From positions 1,116,001 to 1,180,000 of the forward strand of contig JAPEUQ010000008.1 in the NCBI GenBank assembly GCA_027946365.1: 64,000 bases of DNA. The letters are read 5' to 3'. Shown in pieces: positions 11,620 to 23,828 of the stretch (position 1 is the stretch's first letter; each line of letters starts with the position of its first letter). The notes beneath the pieces were generated by a model. The model had not been told where the DNA came from. It was given only the letters and a program-made list of their open reading frames with translations, and ran no database searches. The position numbers and the translations under genes are program-made. The stretch is from Kalmusia sp. IMI 367209 (Eukaryota > Ascomycota > Dothideomycetes > Pleosporales > Didymosphaeriaceae).

Positions 11620-12059
11620 CCTTTGATAACCTCCATAGTCATAGCGATATAGATATGGTAATGAAATCCTATATAGTGTAAAGGGCAGAATTTTATCATC
11701 TTCAAATATCCGTCCCAGTGCTATCAATATGTGTTGGAAAATGAGGATAGTCGCAGTACTATGATGAATACTCTGCTGGCCACTCTGACCATCACCTAGC
11801 CGAAGAACCCTTCATGATGATCAATTCACTACTAAGAAAGTAATACGTGATTCAAAAAAGGTCTTTTGTGATAAACATACTCCAGAATGACATTTTCATA
11901 CCTGCCCTCAAATCTAAAACTACAATACCATAGAATCATTGAAACATTTACAATTCAAAAGCATGTCCAAGTGAATGATTCGCAAGATTTTATATCGTAA
12001 TATTATCGTCTTTCTTAGGGACTAGTCACCCAGTACTTTGGAAATATCGAACCCCACTA
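11620..12059. other. Intergenic between convergent genes
   Basis: AT-rich 3' flanks of the phosphoesterase and of the HET pseudogene. No open frame or repeat stands out. Confidence 0.6.
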
Positions 12060-13471
12060 TCACATAGAAGCCATATACAGCCAATATCCGCATATGATTA
12101 CAGCGACCGAAAACATTATGTTCCAACTTTTCCTTGCGCGCCAGTAGTTCCTTGACGAACCAGCAGGATGTTCCGTCCGATTGAACTTATGCGGATTTTG
12201 TAGAAGCTTGTCTAAATGCTGCTCAGAGATATCGTCTAGCCCCATGGCCAAATGTAGCGACCTTATATTGCTCCGAACTCTTTGTGGATTTGGGGGGTAG
12301 TGCATTTGGCGCGTATCAGTCTTCGCCACCCATTCGTAGAAAACCTGAGCCACAGTTCTCATGTAGTTGACTCCTAATCTGCTCCCAGGAGCGACAAGGG
12401 CTTGCAAGCCGAAGATTTTATCGCGAGGATCGCGGCACTGTCTCCACCCGTGGGAAGCAACAGCATCGAAAGAGAGGATGTATCCCGCGGAGCTACCTTC
12501 TTGGCGACATTCAAGCATGAAAAGATGGTCTTGGAGGAGATCAAGCGTTCGTGGTAGGATATAAGATGCATCGAAGGCTCCGACAGTGTGGGGAGTATCG
12601 GTGTTCATCATGGCCGGGCCTGCATTTTTGTTTTCTTCTAAGGTACGCAATATCTTATGGCTCCATGAAGTGAAGTCAATTCGCTTTTTCGCTTTGCCGA
12701 ATTGATACTCGTGCGTTCCGCACATGAAGAGAAGCTTCCGGGCGTAGACAACCTCTTGTACAATCCAGAGACGCGTCCAATATTCGCGAGTCAGCAGGTC
12801 ACTAGCAGCTAAGAGACCTTCAGTTTCTTCATTAGCTAAGATGCCTTATGGATTCTCCAAGAAATCATCTTCATGGATCTCTTCGACAGGTGTTTCACAA
12901 GCTTCCAGTCGCCCCAGCGTTTGTAACCCTAAATTCGTCGCATGATTGGCGTCCCCCCAGCCATGCGTATACTGCTTCTGCGCTCGAGTATATGTAGCTC
13001 ATTAGACCCACTTGAGCATTTCGTTCATTCGTGTCGAGTTGATTGATGCATAACTGATCGATCCATAGCCACCTTTGCTCATCTTGTCTGTCGCGCAAAA
13101 TGAGGAGGAGCTGGTAAAGGTTTTCGCTCACTTCAAAATCAAAGCCGTTAAGACCGATAGTGTGTGGAGATATGTTTTTACCCCAGCAATAAGAAATAGC
13201 AGTATACCCCGTGCGTTGTCGGTGTCCTTCCTTATCGACGAATGAAACGACCTGGTCGTCTTTGTCAAAGTTGGCAAAAAAGGATTCCATCTTCATCCGT
13301 GTAATCGAATTTGTCCACATTGTCGAGTGCATAATGCGCAATCTCAAGTTCTATGGCATGAGATTGGTACGTTAAGCCTTTTGGAATGAATTTGCACAAT
13401 CTGATTGCCCGCCGCGGATGCTCTAGGGCGCTGTATTGATATAACTTTGTGCTTTGCGAAAAGGGCCCCAT
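12060..13471 (-). pseudogene. HET-domain protein, broken
   Basis: The minus strand gives a near-complete HET protein in pieces. The start is MGPFSQSTKLYQYSALEHPR at 13471. The HET core is TGYTAISYCWG, then RWLWIDQLCINQ and AVYAWLG. LLTREYWTRLWIVQE and CRDPRDKIFGLQAL follow. The C-terminus has a hydrophobic segment (MFSVAVIICGYWLYM) close to the stop. Two breaks are each repaired by removing one base from a homopolymer: six A on the plus strand at 13276-13281 and six C at 12953-12958. A third defect is an in-frame TAA at 12846-12848 (CCA TAA GGC). HET proteins trigger cell death when incompatible strains fuse. With three defects I call this a pseudogene, though sequencing error could explain two. 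Confidence 0.8.
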
Positions 13472-14139
13472 GTCTTCCAGCTTTTTGAAGGGTCTCTTCA
13501 ATTTTTGTTGGTCTCGCAGTAAAATCGTATTGACGGTTTATTTGGAAGCGATTTTGAACACTCAAAGAGATGTGGGGACTTCTTCAAGTGTCTCGTAGAG
13601 GCTGGAATTGATATCTGGAGGTTTATTTGAGGAGAACCGGAATATAGAATTTTGTAAATGCGAAGTGCTATAAACATGTACTCACAAAATCAAGGTACGA
13701 GCATGTCCATGTAACAGGCCGTTGGTGGCAGAGCTGAATGTTATGACAAAGCTTATGTCGTGGCGAAGCAGGTGGATGAGGGGCTGAGTATATCACCCTA
13801 GCTTCGCCAATTGAAGTAAGCTTGTTGACCAAATGTCGCTCCTTTAACGAACTCAATCTAGCTCTTTTTTGATTCATCCTAGGATGAATAAGAATTAGGA
13901 AATCAATCTCTGTGAACAAGGCAGCTTTCAGTTATCACCCCCGACTATGCGAGGCGGAAGCTGCAGCTTTCCAAAAGCAGCGACCCCGCCCCGCAGTCCG
14001 TCCGTATCTAGGTAGCGGTCACAGCACAACCGACAATTTTGCCAGATACACCTCCACCAATCTATTCGTTTCGTGTTCCGTGCGCTCAGCAAGTCTATGA
14101 CGTGCAGAAGGCTGCGCACGAAAACCGTGCCCTTCCGGC
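13472..14139. other. Intergenic between divergent genes
   Basis: Upstream region shared by the HET pseudogene (leftward) and the Zn2Cys6 gene (rightward). Short frames on both strands resemble nothing known. Confidence 0.5.
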
Positions 14140-16235
14140 ATGCCACCAAAGGACAGAGAGCGGCGCGCGAGAAGGACCTTGAAAGCTTGTGTCATCTGTC
14201 ACAAGAAGAAGGTTCGTTGTGACATTGACGAAGTTCAAGGCGATATCTGTACACCATGCTCCAGAGATGGTTACGACTGTGTACCACGAGAGAGGAAGCG
14301 AAAACGGTTCACGTTTTCACCCTCGCCTCCTGTCCAGCGACGTGGTAAAACGCAGAGCTGGGATGCGGCGATGCCTGATAATGGTCCCACCACTTTTCTT
14401 GCCAGCAATCCACTCCTAAGGAACGAGCGGCAGAAGACCGAAAATGTGGTCGAAAGACGGCTTTCTGGCACTACCAGCTTAACAGACGAATCTCCTGTAC
14501 CCGACCAACTTGCAGAGCCAGGATATCCAACACCTGGTCCGAGCGGTTCAAAGAACGGTCCTGATACAGTTCATCGGTCCTCTTCCAATGTTGTGAGCTA
14601 TCTTGGTCGCCTAGAGTACCTCCGGAATGATGTACCCGTAAACGATGATGCCGGATTGCCCAACAAGATGCCTCGCAAATTGACCGATACCGACCTTGCC
14701 ATCTTGAGGGCGCAGCGTGTAGATGAGCTGCCACCAAGAGCTATACGCGACTCATTGATAGATGCTTTCTGGACTCGCTGTTATCCATGGACACCAGTAG
14801 TGGACCGTACCTGGCTCGAACAAGGCAGTGTCGATAGAGGTTCGCTCCTGTTGGAGCATGCTATCATGCTAGCGGGCAGTAGAGTTAGTTCTCCACTTGA
14901 GGATTATCCGCCCATAGAGTTCTACAAGAAGGCTAAAGTACTCTTTTGGATGGGCACCGAAGAGGATCCCATCATCACAATTGCAGCAACCCTGCTTCTG
15001 CATTGGTGGAACCCAGAAGGACCGGAAAGTGTGTCTATCGATACTAGCGGGTTCTGGTTGCGCATTTGCATTGGCCTAGCATATCAGGTTGGTTTACACA
15101 GGGAACCTACCGGCAAAACGGACGCAAGATTGAGAAAAAGAATCTGGTGGTCGCTTGTTGTACGAGACAGCTTAATCAACGCAGGCCATGGCCGACCTAG
15201 AGCAATTGATCTAAAGCTTGCAGACGTATCGCCAATCTCAATACTGGATTTTGAAGGCGCCATTACGCCAACTAATATTTTCTCATCGTACGTAGGCATA
15301 TCTTGCATTTTAGGTGATTACCGTCCTATACCATTTTTGTGAAACCTCAACTAATGCGCACAGGCGATTTGACTCAAAGTCATCTACGCAAGCATGGATT
15401 ACAAGAACAAAAGCGGTCGTTAGAAGACCGGCTGTTCAGGTGGATGAAGACGCTTCCAGATCATTTACAGCTTTGTCATCTTACAGATGGCCGGCCGTTG
15501 AAAGCATACAACTTTGAGACTTGGCAGCTGCATATTCAGTACTTCACCGTAGTGGTTATTCTCAATCGATCACCAGACGGTAAATCAACTCCATCGACGG
15601 CGTCTTTACTGGCATCTTCTTTCATTGCAGGTATATTCGAGGATCTAATGGCAAAAGATCAACTACAGTATCTTGGACCTATCTTCACGTTCTACTGTTT
15701 GACGGCAGGCATGGCACAATTATCATGCTACCGCTACTCTGGAATCGTCGGGATTGCTGAAAAAAACCTTTCGATCTTGGGGCAAGCACTCGAAGATCTG
15801 AGCCAAAGATGGCCCAGCGCTGTGGGAAGTTTGAAACACCTGATGGACGTGCGTGAAAAAGTAATGCAGCGGCCGTCCCTCGGACAATTTCCCGATGTGA
15901 ACCTGCCTGCAGCTACCGCACAATTTTTCTCGGACTTCGGTCCCGATCTTTGTCGGATGTGGATCCCCATCCATCAACGGCTTCCGCAGACGACCAATAT
16001 CGCACCGAGAGAGCTAGAAACGGCGGGTATACTTCAAGGACTACGCACTCCAGCTACCCAAAGCATCGATCTGGATATCACCACTGCTGCGTTACAACAA
16101 CAAGTTCTGCACAATCAAATTGTGACAGAAGTAGCATTGGAGCCGACTATGCTACAGCCACAGGAGTGGCTTGGCCCGTATGGTGGAATGGGCAACTGGT
16201 TGATGGTTGATTGGGACCAGGGACTTGGGTGGTAA
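14140..16235 (+). CDS. Zn2Cys6 transcription factor with fungal_trans domain
   Basis: Two exons, 14140-15313 and 15364-16235, are joined by a 50-nt intron, giving 681 residues. The binuclear zinc cluster sits at the N-terminus with Cys17, 20, 27, 37, 40 and 47 (CX2CX6CX9CX2CX6C), followed by a basic linker (RERKRKR). The middle domain is typical fungal_trans: SLIDAFWTRCYPWTPVVDR, then GLHREP and KRIWWSLVVRDS. The splice joins SCILG to DLTQSHLRK, as in relatives. An alternative donor at 15289 would lose this conserved piece. The protein should be a nuclear DNA-binding regulator. The enoyl-CoA hydratase gene starts only about 300 nt downstream on the same strand and is a possible target. The gene looks intact. 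Confidence 0.9.
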
Positions 16236-16533
16236 GCTTAGATGGCATCTGAATTGTAAGATTCGGATCAATCCTCACAGCCATCTCACTAAAGATGACC
16301 TCTGCAAGCGAGTCAGTCTTTAGAAGCGCGGGGTAGAGGTGGAGATGTGTTTACCGACTGTCTCCGGCAGCGCTAACCCGTTTGAGCTTCCCCGCCTTCA
16401 CCAATTGCGCTCACCTGGCGTGCCGAGGCTGAAGCTTGCAAAGCTTAGGTGCGAACTCCACACGACACGCCTACGTGAATTCGAGTTTCTTCTATCACAA
16501 TTGGACAACGATCGGAATAGCGGTAGCAACAGT

Positions 16534-17359
16534 ATGGTATTGGGTTCATACTGGAACCTTCGTGTTGATCGCCATGACAAGGTCTACGTGATCACGATGC
16601 AGAAGGCTCCCGAGAATAGGATCAATGTCAAGTATGCGCAAGAGATCATAAAGGCTTTACGAGAAATTGAGCAGGAGCTTGGATCAGAGTCAGACGGATG
16701 TGTCATCATTAGAGGGAACGATGAGAAGTTCTGGTGTACAGGACTGGACTTAGACGAGGTCGAAACGAACCCGCATGCCAATGCTGACGGCTTCTTTCCG
16801 GTATGCTCGCTCCTGATTGTGAACCATTGGTCTACTCTGCAACCGCCAGCTAAAGTTGCATATGCTGTTGCGAGTGGTGACTGACCTCATACAGCTACTC
16901 GCAACTATCCTCGACTACCCCTTCCCAACGATAGCCCTCATAACTGGCCACACATTTGGCGGCGCATGTCCTTTTTCACTGGCCCACGACTACCGCATCA
17001 TGAACTCGAAGCGCGGTTATTTTTGTATGCCACCGGTGGACCTTGGTCTCCACTTCCCCGGCATAGGATTTCTTCCACGCCTGAAGCTTCGCCCACAGAT
17101 TGCTCGGAAGATGTTACTTGAAGCTCACAAGTGGACTGGTAAAGAGGCCTTAGAAGATGGCATAGTTGATGTGATTGCAGAGCCAAGCGAGATGCTTGAT
17201 GTCGCGCTAAAGCTGGCCAGGGAGATACAAGGCAGGGCCAAAATGGGCGTGTATAGTTTGTTGAGGAATGAACTTTGGGGTGAGGCCGCCGATGCATTCA
17301 GGCGAATATGTCATGTGCATGGAAAACCTACGAATACGCCTCCCAAAGCGAAAATCTAG
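16534..17359 (+). CDS. Enoyl-CoA hydratase/isomerase family protein
   Basis: Two exons, 16534-16800 and 16895-17359, with a 94-nt intron (branch-like GTGACTGACC), give 243 residues. The crotonase fold is shown by QKAPENRIN, GCVIIRG, CTGLDLDEV, the oxyanion-hole stretch TGHTFGGACPFSLAHDYRIM and MPPVDLGLHFPG. This pattern fits the delta3,delta2-enoyl-CoA isomerase branch more than hydratases. The frame is open upstream to 16339, but the Met at 16534 gives the usual length. The protein ends PKAKI, which is not a canonical peroxisomal signal, so its compartment is uncertain. It probably acts in fatty-acid oxidation. Confidence 0.85.
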
Positions 17360-18655
17360 AAAGGTCAAAGTCTAGAGGGAGCGGTTGTGTCAGCTTCACC
17401 CGACGTCCTGACTTGTTGGGGCGAGCCGACGGGACTGACAAATGCTCACCTGATGCAACTGAATATATAACAAGTAGTACTTCCACCAAGACTTCGATGT
17501 GAAGTTCAGTCTCAACACCGTGTTGCTGATGATGGCCTGTGCGCTCGCGTCATCACTCTTTCGGTCCCTGGTCCCCTGCTTTCTAACCTCAACACGATCG
17601 CTCCACCGCATCTAGCACAGGCTTCATCGACCCACAATCTCTGCAGACTAAGTGCTCTCGAATGGTCTCTACATACGGTAACTGAAAATCGCGCAGTCAG
17701 TGAACTGCAAGTCCGGCAGCCCGAAGCGGCATTCGCATACATGACGCGCTTTAGCATCGTTCGAGAATCGATTGCCTTATCTTCAATCGCCGGCGACCGG
17801 TCCGATGGACTCTTAGAGTAACAAAGCTCGGGGCGCATCTCTTATTGCATCGGAAGACCGGGAACCTGATCGTCGATTAATTTCCTGCGGACGTTTCAAG
17901 GTTAAAGTCGTCAATCTATATATTTTCAGCCCCATCAATTTGAAAGGCTTGAGATAACGTGGCCCTACCCAAACACCACCAACACGCCATCGTGGTCACA
18001 TCTGATCAGGCTTTGATCAAGCCATCATTCGGGCCTTTCATTTGAGGAAGATTTCTCGAAGTTGCGCGGACCGCTCATAATCGCTGCCCCTGCCAGCATC
18101 CCTAGGATATCTTTCTAACAACTAGAGGCTTATGCTTAGAAACTAGGACACCATGGTCACGAGCTTGCTGTTCTCTTACATTGAACGGTGTCCTGGTGAC
18201 TTTTCCTAGAACATCGTTCGATGTTCTTTCAACCTTCATCAAGAGAACTTTTGACACTTCAGATATTCTCACGTGTTATTTACAGGATCGACGAATCCGA
18301 AGTGGCTATGCTGAGGAACCCCACACTCCGCAATACTTTGAAAGCCGCCCTCCACACTTTGAGCAACCCCACAAAGGAGCGATCGCGTCAAGAATCTCCT
18401 ATCTCCAACTAAGCATGCGCATCAAAGTCCAAGCCGTGGCGACGATATGCAATCGCGTAGCCGGGATTGGCCAACAGCGTCCATACTCCCTTGTCCCTCT
18501 TGACCGTCGAATGTATTATCGCTTGCGGATACAAATTAAATTTCCAGGAACACAGCTCCGGTGGCCTGTACCCACTGCACAGACTGAGCGATAAAATTCT
18601 GATGTACCTTCTGTTCAGATGTGCTTTCCGTTGAGAGCCCGCCTTCTGTTTCACC
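17360..18655. other. Intergenic, 1.3 kb without a recognised gene
   Basis: The largest frame (18181-18594, plus strand, 137 codons) and its antisense partner resemble no family. The stretch holds the promoter side of the AA8-AA12 gene. Confidence 0.5.
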
Positions 18656-20778
18656 ATGAAGATTCAAATATCTATCGCGAGTTCTCTCGCGCTTGTAGGT
18701 TCAGGTACGCTTGCTTGACGATGCTCAAGAATGGATACTAAGTGAAGCAGCGGTCGGCCAATCCAAGCGGTACTGTGATGCAGCCACATCAATATGCTAC
18801 TCAGGGTGGACCGGTGGCAATGGTGTAACAATTGGTGTGGCTCTTCCTAACACAACCTCGCCTGCCTTTGATACTGTCCTTCAGATAGTGTCACCAATCG
18901 CAAATGGCTGGGTTGGTTTCTCATGGGGCGGAACGATGCCGTACGTCCCACTGACTATTGGATGGGTCAACAAAGCGGGAAACACCGTCATTTACTCCTC
19001 AAGAATGGCATTGTGAGTACAACCGGTCACCTTAATGGTGCTTTGACTTACAGACTTCAGTGGACTGAGCATGCCACAAGCGTATGCCGGTGCAGAATAT
19101 TCATATCTCAAAGGGACCGGTTACAATGATACACACTGGACTTTGAACGTGCGGTGCCGGGGTTGTTCTCAGTGGCAAGACACGGAGGGCAAGACGATTT
19201 CACTCGATACGACGAACCCGGCGTTGCCTTTCGCACATGGTCTCACGAACAAGGCGCCCATTCAGCCAGCCAAAAACACATCAATCTTTAATGTGCATTC
19301 AAGCTTTGGTCACTGGACGCTAGACTTGTCGCAAGGAAAGAACGTTGACTTTGACAAATTAGTAGCTGCGAATCTAATCCCGGACGCGCCGCCAGCTACT
19401 AGTAGCGTTCCAGTTCCCAGCTCGACCAGCAGCACGCTGCCAAGTACGCTAAGCACGAGCGTAGCTCCATCATCGACGTCTGGCCCAATTCAAACTGGCA
19501 TTCCAAGCTCTTGTTCTGGTGTTTCAAGCTTCCATTCTCCGATATTGACTGCTAATGGATGGAAAGCTGTCAAGGTTGCTGGAAACCTACTACAGCCTAG
19601 AGGATTAACTTTTGACTCGGCAGGCCGTCTACTCGTCATTCAGAATGGGCTCGGAATCACGGCACATACGATTGGGTCTGACGGATGCTTTACCTCGGAG
19701 AAGACTGTCATTACGCAACGAAACCTCAATCACGGTATCTTACTCAGTCAGGATGGAAAGACTCTATACGCAAGCTCAGCAACTCAGGTCTACGCTTGGG
19801 ATTATGATGCCGCAACGACCTCTGTGGGTAACTCTTCAAGAATTGTGATCTCTGGCATGGACAGTAAAGGGCACGTGACACGAACCCTGGCATTCCCTCC
19901 AAAACACCCTAATCTGCTGATTGTATCTCATGGGTCGAATGACAACTTCGACTACGAAGCGGGAAATATCAAGGTCGGTCGTTCTTGTATCAAAGCCTTC
20001 GACCTGACGAAGGCGCCTACTGGTGGCTACAGTTATCCCACCGGAGGATATCAATTGGGCTATGGGCTACGTAATGGCGTTGGTCTCGCCTTCGACGCCG
20101 ATGGAGGGTAAGAGCTCACCAGATAATCGCTCACGGAAGTAATACTAATCAGCGCTTAGGCTCTGGGAGATCGAAAATGCGTCCGATGAAATTCACAGAG
20201 TAGTCGGTGGCACAGATGTCGATATCCACGCTGACAACCCAGCTGACGAAATCAACTACATCGGTGATCCCTCCAAAGAAAACACGCAGTGGTACGGCTA
20301 CCCTACTTGCTACACGGTCTGGAAACCCGATCTCATCACCGACCACAAATTCGCCATCGGCGACCAGTTCGTCCTCACGCCTAACGCGTCGTTCTCTGAT
20401 GCTACATGTAGCACCAAAAGTGTGCCCGCGAAACTTGCGCTTGCCGCGCATTCCGCACCCTTAGATGCTGTTTTCGACAGAAACTTCACAAGCATGTATG
20501 TCACTTTCCACGGCTCGTGGAACCGCAATCCATCAACGGGGTTCAAAGTTGTCCAAGTACCATTTACAAAGGGCGCGAACGGGTTCGGACCCAAGAGCGC
20601 GATTGCGCAGAGCAATGTCACGGGGTATTCAGATATTCTGTGGAGTCCGGATGTAGAGCACTGCTCAACGACGCAGTGCTTTAGGCCGGTGAGCATTGCG
20701 AAAGATCAATCTGAGAGGATGTATATCACAAGCGATAGCGGAATGGAGGGTGAGCTGTTATTGTTGGGCAAAGCGTGA
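18656..20778 (+). CDS. Secreted AA8-AA12 type oxidoreductase (haem b domain plus PQQ-type sugar dehydrogenase)
   Basis: Four exons (18656-18704, 18751-19012, 19061-20107, 20160-20778) sum to 1977 nt and 658 residues. The first and third introns carry canonical branch sites (ATACTAAGT, ATACTAATC). The start MKIQISIASSLALVGSAVGQ is a signal peptide. Residues about 20-225 resemble the cytochrome domain of cellobiose dehydrogenase (YCDAATSICYSGW, then IANGWVGFSWGG). A Ser/Thr/Pro-rich linker follows (about 245-280). The rest is a six-bladed propeller of the sorbosone/pyranose dehydrogenase type (RGLTFDSAGRLLV, NHGILLSQDGKTLYA, YVTFHGSWNRNPSTGFKV). Relatives oxidise sugars and pass electrons through the haem to partners such as lytic polysaccharide monooxygenases. 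The family is strongly supported; the sugar used is unknown. Confidence 0.88.
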
Positions 20779-21664
20779 TGATGGAAAAGAGGGAGCGCTG
20801 GTGTTGCTGGAGGTGAGATTGACTGTTAGAATGTACTACATCATACGGATCAGCACTAGAATTTCAAATTTCAAATTTATTAGGGTCATGGCTAGCGGGA
20901 CATCGTAGTTTTGCTTTGCGGGGTCTCTTGGAGGCCTAAGTTTTCGTGTCGCATCCAATGGGCACTTGTTCTGTCCATTAGACTGGTGTCTGGTTGCGAT
21001 TCGACCCTATTCATGCAAAGCGGGAACCCGTACTAAATCGCCCGATACAGCCGTTCTAGTATTCTATGATGTGGAGTATTGATACCAGGTCATGAGCTTT
21101 CAGCTCCCGCTCCGTGCTATAGTGCATTTTGCGGGATTCCCTTCCTCGTATGCTAGCTTCACGCCAGAATGACCAACCTCGGATCACGTCAATTCAGCGG
21201 TAATGTCAAAGACGAGTTGTCTTTTCATCAGGAGACAGCCTATTGCCGAGGTATTTTGATAGCTCGAAGCGCCTGTGACCTCATACTAAACACAAAAGTG
21301 TGGGGACCAATCATATTGAGCTAGACTCTAGCGACCGATTCGCCACGACACCATCGCGTTCACATCACACTAGGGCTTAATCCGGTCTTCTGGAAAAGCG
21401 TGTCAGTGTATTATGACTTGTGCAAGTCAATAGGGCCCGGGTATATAAGCTATTGCCGATAGTAGTCCAATTTCCCCATACTTGCATGAGTTGAACGCGA
21501 TCGGCTCTCCGCGGCCATTATTCATTCCTCGTGCTAGGCGGGGAAGCCGAACGCCCTTCCACTTTAGAGTTGCTTGTGCAACGTCCTTGCCGGACATCCC
21601 TGCTCTCCCCTCTTCATATGTCTGTATCTACGTCCCTCTTCACCAAGTCACCTTTTCCATCACA
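20779..21664. other. Intergenic, promoter of the FAD monooxygenase
   Basis: No protein family is seen. A TATA-like element TATATAA lies at 21442-21448, about 220 nt before the next start codon. A frame opening at 21482 runs into the monooxygenase gene, but its first 60 codons do not look like that family. Confidence 0.55.
21442..21448 (+). promoter_or_regulatory. Possible TATA box of the FAD monooxygenase
   Basis: TATATAA in a GC-rich setting, about 217 nt upstream of the chosen ATG at 21665. The distance implies a 5' UTR of roughly 180-190 nt. Judged by motif and position only. Confidence 0.4.
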
Positions 21665-23163
21665 ATGAACGGCTCTGCAAATGGGCATCTGGAGCCCACA
21701 ACACACAACTATGATATCGTGATTGTCGGTGCCGGCGTCTCCGGAATCAATTCCGCCTACCGTGTTCAGACATCTCTCCCCAATGTCACTTATACTGTCC
21801 TCGAAGGCCGTCACGAGCTCGGCGGCACTTGGTCACTCTTTAAGTACCCTGGCATCCGTTCCGACTCAGACTTACACACTTACGGCTTTCCTTTCAATCC
21901 GTGGCAAAAAGTCGAACCCGATAGCCACGGGCGAGAGCATAGTCGAGTATATGAATGAGACCACACGGAAGTTCGGCATTGACAAGAAGATCGAATTTAG
22001 GCACAAGGTTGTAAGTGCAGACTGGCGATCCAGTGAGCAAAGATGGCGACTAGAGGTCGAAAATGAGGGCCGAAGGAAAGTATACTGGGCAAAATTTGCA
22101 ATCATGGGAACAGGCTACTACGACTACGAGAAGCCGCTCAAGGCAGACATACCCGGGCTGGAGCGATTTCAAGGCACAAGGGTTCATCCACAATTCTGGC
22201 CTGAGGATCTGGACTACCGCGGCAAGAAGATGGTAGTCATCGGCTCAGGCGCAACAGCAGTGACGATTTTGCCAGCTGTTGTAGAGAAAGGTGTTGGCAG
22301 CATCGTACAGCTGCAACGCTCGCCTGGGTACATCTTCAACATGCCGCAGCAGAAGCCCGAGGATCCTTTACCGTATTGGCAACGCATACTTCCACGCTGG
22401 ATAACGCTCCGCCTGCTTCGATTTCAGTATATTATCGGACCCTACGTGATCTGGATCTTGTGTCGCACCTTTCCGAACCTCATGCGCTCGTTCTTCCGCA
22501 GCGAGGCGAAGAAAGCACTACCCAAGGGATTCCCGATCGATCCACACTTACAACCGAAATACAATCCGTGGGACCAGCGACTTTGCTACATACCAGACAA
22601 CGACTTCTTCAAAGCTTTCGAGACGGGTAGGGCGCGGATTGTCACCGATACCATCAAATCCGTAGTCGAAGACGGCATCGAGCTAGACAGCGGCGAGAAG
22701 CTTGAAGCCGACATCATCGTCACAGCTACGGGCCTCAATCTCCAAGTCTGTGGCGGCATCCCCTCTCACCATGGACGGCGAACTAGTCCACGTTCCCGAC
22801 TGTTACACATGGCGCACGACAATGCTCAGTGGGGTGCCGAACCTCGGCATCATCATCGGGTACGTGAATGCATCGTGGACCTTGGGCGCTGATTCTGCCT
22901 CTCGCCTGATCGTACGCTTGTACAAGTACATGGAGGATAATGGGTATACGAATGCGACGCCGGTGATTAGCGATGAGGAGAAGAAAGATCCGGTACAGGT
23001 GCTAAATCTAAAGTCGACATACGTCAAGGCAGGGAATATGAATGTGCCGCATGCGGGGAGAACGGGTCCGTGGAAACCGAGGGAACATTATTTCCAAGAT
23101 AGCTGGATCGCGAATAGGGGAGATTTGCACGAGGGGTTAGTGTTTGGAACGGTGACGACGTGA
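21665..23163 (+). CDS. Baeyer-Villiger-type FAD monooxygenase, frame broken twice
   Basis: The protein reads through three frames as one continuous flavin monooxygenase of about 500 residues. The FAD-binding DIVIVGAGVSGINSAYR is near residue 18 and GGTWSLFKYPGIRSDSDLHT follows. The Baeyer-Villiger fingerprint is present as FQGTRVHPQFWP, next to the NADPH-binding VVIGSGATAVT. The last part is TMLSGVPNLGIIIGYVN to the stop at 23163. Frame changes fall at a run of five A (21906-21910) and of four C (22760-22763). Removing one base at each restores WQKSNPIATGES and GGIPLTMDG, both expected in the family. No GT-AG intron explains either break without losing conserved residues. The gene is either recently dead or carries assembly errors. 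Substrate unknown. Confidence 0.8.
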
Positions 23164-23828
23164 GCGACGATTTTGTGACGGTTGAGTGTGAGGCGCTGGG
23201 TCGGCATAAATTGTACAGCTAGCATAGTGGCGTCAACGTATTATGTTCAAGGCTACACTGGAATTCCGTTCTGGGTGGGTAAGCAATTTGAGATCGTGAA
23301 TGTCGGGACGGGTGGCCTTGCGCTAGCGTCCGAATCCGGTTAGCTCCGCCTGGTGTCTTTCTTCTCCGCATGCGGTCGTTTCCTCTCTTGATCTATGATC
23401 TTTTCCGGTATCTCTAAAGCATAATGAGTTCCAAAGCATACTCGGCGTGCGATGCACATCGCCGGTGTAGTTGCGTACGTGATGGGAGGGAGCTCTCCAC
23501 GTTCGCGTTGCCGACGGACCCCAATCTACATAGCCTTGCTTCGGGGCTGCACGTACTGCTTAAACGCTCTCGGCGAGGCCCAGTTTCCTGAAAAATTTGC
23601 CTTGTACAACCGTTGCAGCTGTCGTCATTGGTTGCACTTATCCGCTGAAACTCCATATCTACTATCGAACCCCGTGGGACTTTGGGGGTCGACAACTTGG
23701 AGCAGTTATGTTCGAGACATCCCCGTATTGCTCGAAGCGATCTTTTTGGAATCACTTTGTCTTTTCCAAGTCCGACCATCACATGGCATAAGCTCTGACA
23801 TCAAATTGACAACCAATGATTTCCGGGC
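23164..23828. other. Intergenic or unassigned 5' region
   Basis: Open frames on both strands (for example 23452-24012 plus) overlap the start of the next gene in another frame and resemble nothing. A missing first exon with a signal peptide for the aspartic-protease-like gene could lie here; I could not find a convincing one. Confidence 0.4.

Noticed and set aside
15289..15372. Alternative intron of the Zn2Cys6 gene using GTACGT as donor
   Set aside because: The donor is attractive, but using it loses the conserved CILGDLT segment. The 15314-15363 intron keeps it and restores frame.
21905..21950. Intron (GTGGCA ... ATAG) as explanation for the first monooxygenase frame break
   Set aside because: It would remove conserved residues around WQKSNPIATGES, and its borders are poor. 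A one-base homopolymer change explains the data better.
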